From Alcanivorax sp. S6407 (GTDB lineage: Bacteria; Pseudomonadota; Gammaproteobacteria; Pseudomonadales; Alcanivoracaceae), in assembly GCF_023016115.1 (NCBI RefSeq), contig NZ_JALKBH010000008.1:1-64000 (forward strand): a stretch of 64,000 bases of DNA, in the 5' to 3' direction. The position numbers and the translations under genes are program-made. The notes beneath the pieces are model-generated. The model had not been told where the DNA came from, did not search any database, and was given only the letters and a program-made list of their open reading frames with translations. The first letter of the stretch is position 1; each line of letters begins with the position of its first letter. This document shows positions 1 through 10,423 of this stretch, piece after piece.

Positions 1-1
1 A

Positions 2-106
2 GGGAAATCAAGGATGGCCATCGTAGTGGCTGCCATGAGAAAGCTGGTGCAGATTGCCTACGGGGTGATCAAACACCAGAAGGAATATACCCCGCAAGTC
101 GCCTAG
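2..106 (+). CDS. IS110-family transposase, C-terminal end (cut by window edge)
   Basis: An open frame enters from the left edge and stops at TAG 104-106. The visible 34 residues contain MAIVVAAMRKL followed by QIAYGVIKH and end in TPQVA. This matches the extreme C-terminus of IS110/IS116/IS902-family DEDD transposases, where an AAMRKL helix and a YGVLK-like stretch precede the stop. These enzymes excise and insert their element as a circle, guided by a bridge RNA encoded in the element's non-coding end. Only the tail is visible, so intactness cannot be judged. No matching right-hand inverted repeat is evident just after the stop, which is usual for this family. Confidence 0.7.
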   Translation, partial: GKSRMAIVVAAMRKLVQIAYGVIKHQKEYTPQVA

Positions 107-196
107 AGAAGGCTTGCAGGGTATGGAGAGAGACGGTATCTACAGGTTTATTCCCGTGTACGAGGGTTTGTCTGCCCGGTGGGCAAAGCGTGAAGC

Positions 197-224
197 AAAA
201 AAAACCGCACCCAGGGTGCGGTTT
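197..224 (-). terminator. Rho-independent terminator of the downstream lipoprotein gene
   Basis: On the minus strand an 11-bp stem (aaaccgcaccc paired with gggtgcggttt, one-base loop region) runs into eight T residues. It lies about 90 bp after the stop of the minus-strand lipoprotein gene. Confidence 0.8.
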
Positions 225-280
225 GATATTGGCTGGCAGCGCGAGGCGAGGCGTCAGAATTCTGCACGGCCTGACCCGCG

Positions 281-314
281 TTGCAGCTTGAAGCTTGTCG
301 CTTGTAGCTACTTC
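281..314. repeat. 7-bp-period array at the stop of the lipoprotein gene (gctacaa type)
   Basis: Read on the minus strand, the sequence right after the TGA stop runs agtagct, acaagcg, acaagct, tcaagct, gcaacgc: variants of one unit repeating every 7 bp. Similar units occur at 7836, 10102, 23375, 23588, 31674 and 31862. Confidence 0.7.
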
Positions 315-729
315 ACTCCACCGGCATCCATCCCTGCTCGCTATCCCGGAAGGTCAGCACCCGTTGCTCATCGAACGTGTCGCCCTTGGCGAAGTTGCCG
401 TATTCCACCCGCAAGGCGCTGAGAGCCATGATCATGGCGAAGCGGTCCATGCCGCCCAGGGATTCATCCCCTTTGATCTGGGCCGCATAATCCGACAGGG
501 ATTCTGCCGCCTTAAGCTGGTAGCTGACCTCGATGGTGTAGCGCCCATCGTTATCCTGGTAACCATTGTGTTTCTCGACGCTGTTGATCTTCAGCAGCTC
601 GGCCAGGTGGGCGCTTTCCAGCTCCGCCTGGAGCACCTTGCGGGCGTCGCTCTCGCCGGGAGTCTGGCTACAGGCTGCCATGAACAGGGTGACAGCAAGA
701 AGGAAGGCAACACGAGCATACTGGGTCAT
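313..729 (-). CDS. Small putative lipoprotein, unknown function
   Basis: This 138-residue protein begins with a lipoprotein signal: a short N-terminus, a hydrophobic stretch and a lipobox ending FMAAC, with the lipidated cysteine at residue 20. The mature part is polar and mixed alpha/beta, with no motif I recognise. Residue +2 after the cysteine is serine, which suggests outer-membrane sorting. The gene stands alone: its promoter side faces a 134-bp gap to the divergent DUF2834 gene, and its 3' end runs into a heptad array and then a terminator. I assign no function. Confidence 0.75.
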   Translation of the reverse strand: MTQYARVAFLLAVTLFMAACSQTPGESDARKVLQAELESAHLAELLKINSVEKHNGYQDNDGRYTIEVSYQLKAAESLSDYAAQIKGDESLGGMDRFAMIMALSALRVEYGNFAKGDTFDEQRVLTFRDSEQGWMPVE

Positions 730-863
730 GGCAGGTATCCACAGATGAAAGTGACTTCACTCTATCACTGCTTGCCTGGCCTCCCAATGTACAGTGTGTA
801 AAAGCTGGACAGCCATGGGTAAATTTCCAACCATAGGGCTCTCAATGGAATGACTGAGGTCCA

Positions 864-1202
864 ATGATGTCTGAATCCCTGTTTCGTCGTTTGCTGGTGC
901 TGGTGGCACTGATCTTCTGTGTTGCCCTGGTGGTGCTGGCCGGCCCGCCCATGTTGGAGAATCCGGACATCATCGGGGCCTTCGCGGCCGGTTTCGTCAA
1001 TCCCTATGCGGCCGGTTACTCCACGGATGTGATCCTGTGCTGGGTGATCCTGGCCATCTGGGTGCTGTTCGAGCGCCAGCATTATCAGATCCGTGGCGGT
1101 TGGCTGGCACTGCTGCTGGGCATTGTCCCTGGCGTGGCCGTGGGCTTTGCCCTCTACCTGCTGATGCGCCAGCGGCAGCTCAAGGGCTCCGGTCTGGTCT
1201 GA
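864..1202 (+). CDS. DUF2834 family membrane protein
   Basis: A 112-residue inner-membrane protein with three predicted helices: residues 8-27, about 54-68 and 82-101. The pattern fits DUF2834: a hydrophobic helix, then FVNPYAAG, then TDVILCW, then a C-terminal helix ending LMRQR. The family has no established biochemical role. The gene reads in the same direction as prfC, 75 bp upstream, and may share transcription with it. A second ATG three bases downstream of the chosen one could also be used. Confidence 0.75.
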   Translation: MMSESLFRRLLVLVALIFCVALVVLAGPPMLENPDIIGAFAAGFVNPYAAGYSTDVILCWVILAIWVLFERQHYQIRGGWLALLLGIVPGVAVGFALYLLMRQRQLKGSGLV

Positions 1203-1277
1203 CCGGAGTGGGGTCAAAGCCGTCGCCAACACTGCTATACTCGCGCCCTCGAAATTCCCAGTCAGAGAACCTGTTCC

Positions 1278-2858
<1,581 letters not shown>

Positions 2859-2865
2859 CACTGCA

Positions 2866-2895
2866 GCTAATAGTTAATATTTAATAGTTAACAGC
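2866..2895. repeat. 7-bp-period array after the prfC stop (gttaata type)
   Basis: Starting 8 bp after the prfC stop, the units agctaat, agttaat, atttaat, agttaac repeat every 7 bp. This is the same unit family as at 34684, 49012, 49622, 58251 and 59650. Confidence 0.65.
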
Positions 2896-2943
2896 GAAAA
2901 CCGGTGCTTCGCCGGTTGCCATCTGTGTATGGCGATGATGTCA

Positions 2944-3046
2944 GTTGCGAGTAGCGAGTTTCGAGGAGCGAAAGTCAAAACACCTTGTCCCGCTAATTGG
3001 GGTCGGTTTTGCTCTTCGAAACTCGAAACTCGAAACTCGTGACTGA
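2944..3046. repeat. Hairpin element with 7-bp-period arms (cgagttt type)
   Basis: The left arm has units of the cgagttt/cgagtag type every 7 bp. The right arm has three perfect cgaaact units plus variants, in inverted complement to the left arm. A core of about 40 bp separates them. This is one of roughly ten such elements in the window. Confidence 0.75.
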
Positions 3047-3084
3047 TTTTCTCAACGGAGCCCTTGTTCGTTTTGGAGGTAGAC

Positions 3085-3465
3085 ATGGACGTCGATACCG
3101 CCCGCCAGTATCTCCTCGGGAAACCCGAGGCTAGCGAAGATTTCCCCTTCGGCCCTGATGTGGCCGTCATGAAAGTGCGGGGCAAGATGTTTGCCACCTT
3201 GTCTGAATCAGACGGGCAGGGGCGCATGAACCTCAAGTGCGACCCGGACCAGGCTCTTGCTCTGCGCGATATCTTCCCCGCCGTCCTGCCCGGCTACCAC
3301 ATGAACAAGAAGCACTGGAACACGGTCTGCCTTGATGGCTCGATCCCGCTTGGTGAGTTGCAGCGGATGATGGATCACTCCTATGCGTTGGTGGTGAAAG
3401 GGCTGCCCAGAGCGGTCTGTGAAGGCATGCTTGTGCGTCATGGGCGTGAAATAATCAGTCACTGA
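3085..3465 (+). CDS. MmcQ/YjbR family protein
   Basis: The 126-residue protein fits the YjbR/MmcQ (DUF419) fold, a small CyaY-like DNA-binding or partner-binding domain. Supporting motifs are an early FPFGPDV, then a KMFATL strand, then MNLKCDP and a PGYHMNKKHWNTV block typical of the family. I chose ATG 3085 because GGAGG at 3075-3079 sits at the right distance; an in-frame TTG at 3064 lacks one. The gene is monocistronic between repeat-rich DNA and the c-di-GMP protein. The cellular role of the family remains unclear. Confidence 0.88.
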   Translation: MDVDTARQYLLGKPEASEDFPFGPDVAVMKVRGKMFATLSESDGQGRMNLKCDPDQALALRDIFPAVLPGYHMNKKHWNTVCLDGSIPLGELQRMMDHSYALVVKGLPRAVCEGMLVRHGREIISH

Positions 3466-3673
3466 AACGCCGGGTTTTGTCTGGCTATCACGAATAATTT
3501 TTCCTGCTTTCTTGACTTGTCGGTCACCGAGGTATAACCCATATACAAGAAAGCGCATCGTTTCCAGGGATTGGAACGCAGTGATGCCACTTGGTAGCCG
3601 GTCACTCTTTCCGGCTTCCTCTTTGATGCATTACCGCGCGCAAGCGTCAGGCCAGGATTGGCGGAGACACGAA

Positions 3674-5896
3674 GTGGCGGAAAAGAATATTAACAAGTTG
3701 CCCCTGCAGGGGTTGCTCCTGGTGGCAGGCTTGTTGCTGTTCGGGGGGCTTGCAGCACAACAGAACGGCAGCGACCCGATTCGCTTCGCCGGCGATGACA
3801 ACTACCCACCGTTCCAGTGGCAACAGACCGAGACCGGGCAGGCCCTAGGGTTTGTCGTGGACCTGGAAAAGGCCATGGTGAGCCAGGGTGGGCGAAGCGC
3901 CAGGCATCGTCTGATGGACTGGCCTGATGCACTGTCCGGGCTACGCAATGGTGACGTGGATGTGGTGGCCATGTTCGCCTCTCCCGAGCGGGGCCAGGAT
4001 TTCCTTTTCACCACCCCGTTTTATTTTGTCACCCACGGTATTTATGGCCTGGAGGAGCGCGAGGGGATCCCTGAGCTGGCAGCGCTCAGTGGCCAGCGGG
4101 TGGCACTGGAGGACGGCGGCTACGCGGCCGCTGCCTTGCTCAAACAGGGTATCGATGTGGTGCCGGTGATTCGCGAAGATTATCGTGCGGCCCTGCAGGC
4201 AGTGATCAATGGCGAGGCGGAGTATGCGCTGCTCCCCCAGCCGGTCAGCAATCGTTCCATATCCCGGGAATCGCTACCGTTACAGTTACTGGGGCCGCCG
4301 CTGTGGCCGCGCCCCTATGTGTTTGCGGTGTCGCGTCAACAGCCGCAACTGCATGCCTGGCTGCAACAACAGCTTGGGCTGGTGGTCTCCTCGGGTCACT
4401 ACTATGACATCTATGCCAAGTGGCGCCAGGAACTGGAGTGGAACCGGCCCGGATACTGGGAGTATTACGCGGGCTGGATGATCCTGGGCGGCGCCTTGCT
4501 GGGCCTGCTGCTGTTGATGATCTATGCCTATTCCTGGCGTCTCCGATCCGTGGTGCGGCGGCTTTCCTGGCAGCTGGAAAACGCTCGCCTGCGCAAATCC
4601 CGGGCCGAGAAGGAAATGCTGCACTGGGAATATCACGATCGACTTACCGGCCTGCCGACCCGCCCGGAATTCGTTTCCCGTGTCCGCGCTCATCTGATGC
4701 GGGCTGAGCGCAAGGGCACGGCCCATGTGCTCATGGTCGCCAAGCTGTCGGAGATCGATGATTTCATTTGCTCGCTGGGCTTCAACACCGGTGAGAGCCT
4801 GGTCTCCGAGGTGGCGCGACGGCTCAAGCGCAAGGGGTTCGCTGCCCTGTGTTACATGGGGCGGGGGGTATTCGCCTTGCTCGCCCAGGACAAGAAGGCT
4901 CTGGCTGAAGGTCTGCTGGATGATCAGTCTATCGTTTTTGATGGCCTGGAGCTGGAACCGCGTTTCACCATCGGCTTGGCCCAGTGCCCTCTGCGGGGAG
5001 CGGATGTGGCGGAAATACTGCGCCAGGCGGAAACCGCCATGGCCTTCGCCAGCCGCTCCGGACGCAGCTGGATGGAATACAAGCAAAGCATGGATCCGGA
5101 TCCGCAGAACCTGTTCATCATCCGGGATTTCCGTCGCAATGGCCGGGAAGGTCTGCGGGTCATGTTGCAACCGCAGGTAGATCTGGACTCCGGTAAAGTG
5201 GTGGGTGCAGAAGTGCTGGTACGCTGGCGACACCCTGAACTGGGCGAGTTGTCCCCGGCGCTGTTTGTGCCCTTGCTGGAGCAGGCCGGGCTGGTGGTCA
5301 CGCTTACTGAATTCGTGCTGGAAGAAGCGGTTCGTCTGGCCGCCGAGTTCCGCCGTCAGGGGCTCCCTACCTGCCTTAGCGTGAATGTCTCGGCGGTGGA
5401 TCTTCTGGAAACCGATCTCTGTGCCAAGGTGGCCTGGGCATTGGCTTCCCATGGTGGTTTGGCGGAAGACCTGCGCCTTGAAATGACCGAGACCAGCATG
5501 ATCAGCGAGCCCGAGCGTGTCAGCATGGTAATCGACAGGCTGGTCGCCATGGGCGTTACCTGCAGCATCGATGATTTCGGCATGGGCTACTCCTCCATGT
5601 CTCATCTGCGCCAGTTCGCGGTCAGCGAGGTGAAGATCGACCGCAGCTTTGTCTATGACATGCTAAGCCAGGAAGCCCATCACGCTATTGTTAATGCGGT
5701 GATTGCGCTCTGCCATGAGCTCAAGCTGACGGTAGTGGCAGAGGGACCGGAAGATTGGCAGACGGTGCGGGCGCTGCAAGGGCTCAACTGTGACCGGGCG
5801 CAGGGGTACGTATTCTCCCGACCGGTCGAGGTGGCCGACTTTGTCTCCGTGCGAAACCAGTTATTCAGTTTCTCTGTCGATCAGGAACGAGCCTGA
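3674..5896 (+). CDS. Periplasmic-sensor GGDEF/EAL c-di-GMP protein
   Basis: Domains in order: a signal/anchor helix (residues 9-27), a periplasmic solute-binding domain (SBP family 3, about 35-255), a transmembrane helix near 265-290, a GGDEF-like domain (about 315-470) and an EAL domain (about 490-730). The GGDEF signature is replaced by GRGVF, so cyclase activity is unlikely. The EAL domain keeps the essentials: EVL for EAL, SVNVS, an EMTET glutamate, DDFGMGYS and KIDRSF. It is probably a c-di-GMP phosphodiesterase controlled by a periplasmic ligand. GTG 3674 is preferred because GGAG lies 7 bp upstream and the signal helix then starts the protein. The longer frame from 3512 adds a tail with no ribosome site. 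Confidence 0.85.
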   Translation: MAEKNINKLPLQGLLLVAGLLLFGGLAAQQNGSDPIRFAGDDNYPPFQWQQTETGQALGFVVDLEKAMVSQGGRSARHRLMDWPDALSGLRNGDVDVVAMFASPERGQDFLFTTPFYFVTHGIYGLEEREGIPELAALSGQRVALEDGGYAAAALLKQGIDVVPVIREDYRAALQAVINGEAEYALLPQPVSNRSISRESLPLQLLGPPLWPRPYVFAVSRQQPQLHAWLQQQLGLVVSSGHYYDIYAKWRQELEWNRPGYWEYYAGWMILGGALLGLLLLMIYAYSWRLRSVVRRLSWQLENARLRKSRAEKEMLHWEYHDRLTGLPTRPEFVSRVRAHLMRAERKGTAHVLMVAKLSEIDDFICSLGFNTGESLVSEVARRLKRKGFAALCYMGRGVFALLAQDKKALAEGLLDDQSIVFDGLELEPRFTIGLAQCPLRGADVAEILRQAETAMAFASRSGRSWMEYKQSMDPDPQNLFIIRDFRRNGREGLRVMLQPQVDLDSGKVVGAEVLVRWRHPELGELSPALFVPLLEQAGLVVTLTEFVLEEAVRLAAEFRRQGLPTCLSVNVSAVDLLETDLCAKVAWALASHGGLAEDLRLEMTETSMISEPERVSMVIDRLVAMGVTCSIDDFGMGYSSMSHLRQFAVSEVKIDRSFVYDMLSQEAHHAIVNAVIALCHELKLTVVAEGPEDWQTVRALQGLNCDRAQGYVFSRPVEVADFVSVRNQLFSFSVDQERA

Positions 5897-5958
5897 ACGC
5901 TGGCGTTTGCGTGCAGAGCTGCCTACCATGCCGGTGACGTGAACGGAGTGGATGCAAA

Positions 5959-6264
5959 ATGGCAGTTATCATTGGTGCTTTGATCGTAATCTGGCTTGGC
6001 CTGAGCATGTCGGCAGCCATGCTGCGCTGGTTGGGCGTCGAACTGCATCACCTGGCCCGGATCATTGCCCCTTTGCTGCTGGCGGTACTGGAAACGGTAC
6101 TGTTTCTGCTTGCCATTCCGGGCACGGAACTTTTACCTGAGAGCTGGCATTGGCCCATCACCGGAAGCCTGATCGCGGCGGCCTGGTTGATTAATGGTGG
6201 TGTGAGCGGATGGTATTGGTACCAGCATCGTCCGCCAAAGGAAGCGCCGCAAGCAGAGCTGTAG
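5959..6264 (+). CDS. Small three-helix membrane protein
   Basis: A 101-residue protein with hydrophobic segments at about residues 3-22, 33-54 and 65-83, and a short proline-rich polar tail. It follows the GGDEF/EAL gene by 62 bp on the same strand and may be co-transcribed. I do not recognise the family. The TAG stop at 6262-6264 is itself part of the first unit of a cgag-type heptad array, so the array abuts the coding region. Confidence 0.6.
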   Translation: MAVIIGALIVIWLGLSMSAAMLRWLGVELHHLARIIAPLLLAVLETVLFLLAIPGTELLPESWHWPITGSLIAAAWLINGGVSGWYWYQHRPPKEAPQAEL

Positions 6265-6391
6265 CGAGTGACGAGTTGCGAGAAGCGTAAGTCAAAAGCA
6301 CCTGGCCCTGCTGCTCGGTATCGGTTTTGCATTTCGAAACTCGAAACTCGAAACTCATAGCTCATAGCTCATGGCTCATGGCTCATGGCTA
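6262..6391. repeat. Heptad-array hairpin between convergent genes, with unit switching
   Basis: The left arm starts on a stop codon (units tagcgag, tgacgag, ttgcgag, aagcgta). The right arm changes unit without losing the 7-bp phase: cgaaact three times, then catagct twice, then catggct three times, ending on the stop of the convergent phospholipase gene. It shows that different unit sequences belong to the same array. Confidence 0.75.
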
Positions 6392-7810
6392 GAAACTACT
6401 CCAACCACTGAACTCCATCACCTGATACAGCCCCTTCTTCCAAACAGATTCATCCGCATAGGCGTCATAATCGAGGCTGTGCTTCTCCCCGTCACGGTTT
6501 TCCCAGCGACGCAGAAAGGTCTCTGTGGCTTGCAGCATCACAGGGTGCTCAGCCGGTGCCACAAGGCGGACGCTGGTTTCCAGATTCAGGTTGTCCAGAT
6601 TACGGCGAGTAAAGTTGGCGGAGCCAAGAATCAACTCTGACTGCAAGCCATGAGTCAGCATCAGCATCTTGGTATGGCATTGCTCCCCCCGGGTGTTGCA
6701 CCAGCGAACCTCGATACCGCTTTGGTGGAATTCACTGCCCACCTGCCGATTGGGGATACCGTTCTTTTCCCTGCCGAAGGCATCCTTGTTGGGGTCCAGT
6801 AAGGCGCGCACCGTAACGCCGCGCCGGTGTGCCTGTTTGATAGCGTCGATCAGCGGCCGGTGAGAGAGATAGAACACCGACACATCCAGCGTATCGCCTG
6901 CCTTGCTGCGGGCCACGGTATCAAGCAGGGCATCACGGATGGCCGCTTCTGTGAGGATCTCAAGGTGGCCGCCATTATCGTTTTTCGTGGTTGCCATGTC
7001 CGGGAGCGTTGGGCGTGGCATGGCTGCCATATCCAGCAGGACCAGTTCGGATTCCAGCAGGGCCCGTGCGGCGGGCCCACTGAAGCGCAGGCCGATATTA
7101 CTGTGTGCACTACTGCCATCGTGGGGGTTGGCACTGGTCACCACCCCGGTCCACTGGCCGCCCTCGTCCACGATCAGGGTCTTGCGATGGTTGGCCTTGA
7201 AGTTGAGCAGGGACAGGTAGCTGCGCAGCGGTACCTTGCCTGGCCCCATGGGGTTGGGGAGCCAGCCCGCGCTGCTATCGTTGCCTGCCCACTGGCAGCA
7301 CAGCCGCCAGAAACCGGACCAGCCCGGATTGGAATCGCGCAGTGGGCTCAGTGGTGTCTCGACCACGCTGATACCGGCATCGCGCAATCGTTCGAGATGG
7401 TCGCTTTTCAGGCCACCATAGAGGGTATTGATGGGGTCGGTGATCAGCACAATCTGCAAGTCCGGCTGCTGCCCATGCCGGTTGATCAGTGCTTCCGTCA
7501 GTTGCTCCGCCAGTGGCCGATATGCCTGGCTCCCGGCGCCGAGAAAATCATTGAACAGAAACATGTCCAGCAGGATCAGCTGGCGGGCCTGGCCGATCAG
7601 GCGAAAGACCTCATCGAAGATTTCCTGGCGAATTCCGCGTGTCCCCTCCGCGGTTTCCCAGGTGTCATCTACCAACAGTCTCAGATTAATGGCGGGATGT
7701 TTGGGCGAGTGGACGGCCAGCCCGGAGGGCAATGGCTTGTAGCGGTGCCACAGGGCGTTGCTGACAATGATCGTCAACAGGAGAAGCAGGGCGAGTTTGA
7801 ACTGGGTCAT
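6389..7810 (-). CDS. Phospholipase D / cardiolipin synthase-like protein
   Basis: The protein has 473 residues with an N-terminal membrane helix (about 4-20), so it is probably anchored in or exported across the inner membrane. Two HKD-type half-sites mark the PLD superfamily: HRKTLIVD near residue 215, followed by GVVTSANPHDG, and HTKMLML near residue 385, followed by LGSANFTRRNL. The first is canonical HxKx4D. In the second the aspartate is threonine, which weakens but does not exclude phosphatidyl transfer. Likely substrates are membrane phospholipids. It is convergent with the 5959 gene and monocistronic. A minor cardiolipin synthase or a phospholipase would both fit. Confidence 0.82.
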   Translation of the reverse strand: MTQFKLALLLLLTIIVSNALWHRYKPLPSGLAVHSPKHPAINLRLLVDDTWETAEGTRGIRQEIFDEVFRLIGQARQLILLDMFLFNDFLGAGSQAYRPLAEQLTEALINRHGQQPDLQIVLITDPINTLYGGLKSDHLERLRDAGISVVETPLSPLRDSNPGWSGFWRLCCQWAGNDSSAGWLPNPMGPGKVPLRSYLSLLNFKANHRKTLIVDEGGQWTGVVTSANPHDGSSAHSNIGLRFSGPAARALLESELVLLDMAAMPRPTLPDMATTKNDNGGHLEILTEAAIRDALLDTVARSKAGDTLDVSVFYLSHRPLIDAIKQAHRRGVTVRALLDPNKDAFGREKNGIPNRQVGSEFHQSGIEVRWCNTRGEQCHTKMLMLTHGLQSELILGSANFTRRNLDNLNLETSVRLVAPAEHPVMLQATETFLRRWENRDGEKHSLDYDAYADESVWKKGLYQVMEFSGWSSF

Positions 7811-7835
7811 GGGGCTAGCTTAGCAGGTTCGGGCT

Positions 7836-7919
7836 GAGCTACGAGCTACAAGCTACAAGCTACAAGCTACAAGCTACAAGCTACAAGCTACAAGCTACAA
7901 GCTACAAGCTACAAGCTAC
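7836..7919. repeat. Perfect 7-bp tandem array, gctacaa, about 12 units
   Basis: After one gctacga unit, gctacaa repeats almost perfectly to 7919, just upstream of the phospholipase gene. It adjoins a REP-like composite, and the same pair (array plus composite) recurs at 10102-10330 on the other side of the ketosynthase gene. Confidence 0.9.
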
Positions 7920-7964
7920 GCTTGATTGGATGGAGGAAGGCCGAAAAGTTCCCGGGTTTCTGCA

Positions 7965-8032
7965 TTTCTACGAAGCCGCTGTAGGAGCGAGCCTGTTCGC
8001 GATCCGAGCCTAAGCGAGGTAAGGATTCCAGA
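7965..8032. repeat. REP-like composite, short form
   Basis: A 68-bp unit runs from tttctacgaagccgctg through gtaggagc and gcgatccgag to ggattccaga. Two 125-bp relatives at 10206 and 10424 share both ends but carry about 57 extra bases inside. Together with the array at 7836 this fills the 303-bp gene-free gap 7811-8113. Confidence 0.75.
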
Positions 8033-8113
8033 GACGTATTTTGCCGGGCCTCACGGTGACGCCCGCAGGCAAGCGTCAGCCAGGAAGCCGGTTGAAGAAA
8101 GAAAGCGCTATCC

Positions 8114-9925
8114 TCAATCCTGCTTAAGCTGGAATTCCTTCAGGGTGGTGTCGTCATCGAAGGGCATTTCGATACCGCCGTTGAGACTCACAGACTGGCC
8201 ACTGAGAGTGACGTGCTCATCACCCAGCACCCCTTCGTTAAAGCGGTACACCGGTTTGGGAGCCTCGCTGATGCAGTGCTCGCCATAGCGTGCCTTGCTG
8301 GCCAGGGTGGCCTCACGGGCATGCTGCCAGGCGGTCATGGCTTTCTCGCCGTGGCGCTGGCGCAACATGGCTTCGGCGATACTGCCAGACAGGGCAACAG
8401 CAGTAGCGTTGTTGCCGCCAAAGCCTTTGGAGTTGATCAGGCTGGCCTGCAGGTTGTCCTGCTGTTGATGCTGCAGGCAAATATTCAGGTGGCTGCGGTG
8501 CACGTCACCGGCAATGTGATCGATGGTGCGGATGCCCGGCAGGATGCCCTGGGTAAAGCTGCCGAGAGCGGCGGCCAGCTGGTCGCCACCGGCGCTGCCC
8601 AGAGAGTGCCCCACGTAGGACTTGATGCCGACTACCGGCCACTGCTGGATACCGAAGGCTTCTGCTGTGCGATTCAGGATCACCGATTCGGTGACCCGGT
8701 TCTGCGGGGTGCCGGTACCGTGGGCGTGAACAAAACTGTGCTGCTGTAGCCCCTTCTCGCCGATCAACTGGCGGGTGAGGGCTGCGGCCTTGCCCATGGT
8801 CAGGTAGTTACCGACGCCCGGAGCAGAGATGGATTTCTTGGCGCCATCGGCGTGAATAAATACGTCAGGTACGGCACCAAGGATATCGGCACCCAGTTCG
8901 AGGGCGAGGGCGTCGTCCATGAGAATGGTGAACTGGGCAGATTCGGCCATGGTGAAGCCGCAGTTATCGGAGAACGGGCGGCAGGCGCGGCGTACATCCG
9001 GATGCGGGCTGTCGTCCAGCGCTGCCAGCTCCTGGTCCTCTGCCAGGGCGCCCATGGCGCGGTAGCCTTCCATCACTTCCGGTATCAGCGGGGCCTCACT
9101 GGTGCCGACGATGGCCACTCGTACCTTGCCACTGCGAATGGCCTGTACACCTTTTTCCAGGTTGTACAGGAAGGTGGCACAGGCGCCCAGCATGCCGCCG
9201 GTGGTGCCCACAGAATGCAACACATAGGCGTTCAGGAAGTCGGCGGTCATTTCACCGAGACCCAGCGGTACCTGCTTGGAGGTGATGCGCTGACCATTGG
9301 GCGGGAAGCGCATTACGCCACCCAGGCCGTGGTCATCCAGCTGTGACATGGCATTACTGGCGTACACGGCGACCTGGTCAGGGCGTACCTTGCCTGCCAC
9401 CTGGGCCCAGTCCAGTCCCAGATCCCCCAGCGCATCGCTGATGGCAAAGATCGCCATTTGCAGGGCGCGGGGGTGGTTGCGGGAGGCATAAAGATCACCG
9501 GGATCGAACCCGTCCGGCAGTTGGCCGGCGGCGCTGACCCGGCGTGCGGCGTCCAGCGGCACGTTCATGCCCAGCCCGGCGGGCAGGGTAACGCGGCTGC
9601 GACGCTTGTCGACGGGGGTGACCTGCCAGCCAGCGGGTAGCGGGTCAGGCAGATCCATGTTGCGCATTTCCAGGGTAACGGGAATGTCGCTAGTGCCACT
9701 GATGGCGGCATGCAGGCGGTACTCTGCAGGCAGAGCCCGAATCAGGGTGCCGTCCAGCAGGGAATCCTCAGGACGGCCAGTGAGCTGGGCCAGGGCGCGC
9801 AGGGTAGCCTGGCGCTGAATCTCCGGGAGAGAGTCAAAAATCAGACGCTGAAAACCGAAATGCAGGGCGCTACGGCCTGCCGCATTGATGCCGCCCATGG
9901 CGGTGATAACGGGTAATGCTGTCAT
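8114..9925 (-). CDS. fabY: Beta-ketoacyl-ACP synthase, FabY-like
   Basis: A 603-residue condensing enzyme with the thiolase-fold triad Cys-His-His: GACATF near residue 250, AHGTGTPQ near 395, and VGHSLGSAGG near 435. It is much longer than FabB/FabF (about 410). Its N-terminal extension, beginning with GGINAAGRSALHFGF, resembles Pseudomonas aeruginosa FabY (PA5174), which starts fatty acid synthesis by condensing acetyl-CoA with malonyl-ACP. GGGAG lies just ahead of the ATG. The gene is bounded on both sides by direct repeats of the same REP/heptad composite. An unrelated long-type ketosynthase remains possible, but FabY is the best fit. Confidence 0.8.
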   Translation of the reverse strand: MTALPVITAMGGINAAGRSALHFGFQRLIFDSLPEIQRQATLRALAQLTGRPEDSLLDGTLIRALPAEYRLHAAISGTSDIPVTLEMRNMDLPDPLPAGWQVTPVDKRRSRVTLPAGLGMNVPLDAARRVSAAGQLPDGFDPGDLYASRNHPRALQMAIFAISDALGDLGLDWAQVAGKVRPDQVAVYASNAMSQLDDHGLGGVMRFPPNGQRITSKQVPLGLGEMTADFLNAYVLHSVGTTGGMLGACATFLYNLEKGVQAIRSGKVRVAIVGTSEAPLIPEVMEGYRAMGALAEDQELAALDDSPHPDVRRACRPFSDNCGFTMAESAQFTILMDDALALELGADILGAVPDVFIHADGAKKSISAPGVGNYLTMGKAAALTRQLIGEKGLQQHSFVHAHGTGTPQNRVTESVILNRTAEAFGIQQWPVVGIKSYVGHSLGSAGGDQLAAALGSFTQGILPGIRTIDHIAGDVHRSHLNICLQHQQQDNLQASLINSKGFGGNNATAVALSGSIAEAMLRQRHGEKAMTAWQHAREATLASKARYGEHCISEAPKPVYRFNEGVLGDEHVTLSGQSVSLNGGIEMPFDDDTTLKEFQLKQD

Positions 9926-10101
9926 GATGCTCCCGGGAGTGGTCCAGACCCAACGTGGTGACTAGCCGGTCAGGGTACAGGTGAATGTGGTTCTTGCGTA
10001 TACACCACACGGCCAATTTGGCGTTTAAAGTGCAACAGAGTTTTAAGCGGGGGGTGTTTGGGGGGGCAGAAAGGCTTTCAGATCAATGGGTTGAGGGTGA
10101 T

Positions 10102-10164
10102 TAGCCATGAGCCATGAGCCATGAGCTACAAGCTACAAGCTACAAGCTACAAGCTACAAGCTAC
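10102..10164. repeat. 7-bp array switching from catgagc to tacaagc
   Basis: Three catgagc units pass in register into five or so tacaagc units. It adjoins a composite like the one at 7965. Confidence 0.85.
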
Positions 10165-10205
10165 GCTTGGATTGGGAAAACCCCGAAAGTTCCCGGGGTT
10201 CTGTG

Positions 10206-10330
10206 TTTCTGCGAAGCTGCTGTAGGAACGTAGCGTAGCGGAGTAACGCACGAAGTGCGGCCCGAAGGGTGAGCGAAGCGAATAGCGAGCCTGCAGGCGA
10301 TCCGAGCCTCTGCGAGGTAAGGATTCCAGA
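10206..10330. repeat. 125-bp REP-like composite, copy 1
   Basis: It runs from tttctgcgaagctgctg to gattccaga and pairs with a near-identical direct copy at 10424-10548. The inner part has short palindromes such as cgcacgaagtgcg. Relative to 7965-8032 it carries about 57 extra bases. Confidence 0.8.
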
Positions 10331-10423
10331 GGCGAGTTTCGAGAAATGAGTTTCGAAGATCAAAATCCAAACCTGGTTTAAGGCGGAGAGTTTTGCCTTT
10401 CGAAACCCAATATTTTTTCAGCT

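Noticed and set aside
7836-7919. Plasmid-type iterons or a replication origin
   Set aside because: Similar arrays occur at more than 20 gene ends, with no rep gene and no AT-rich unwinding region.
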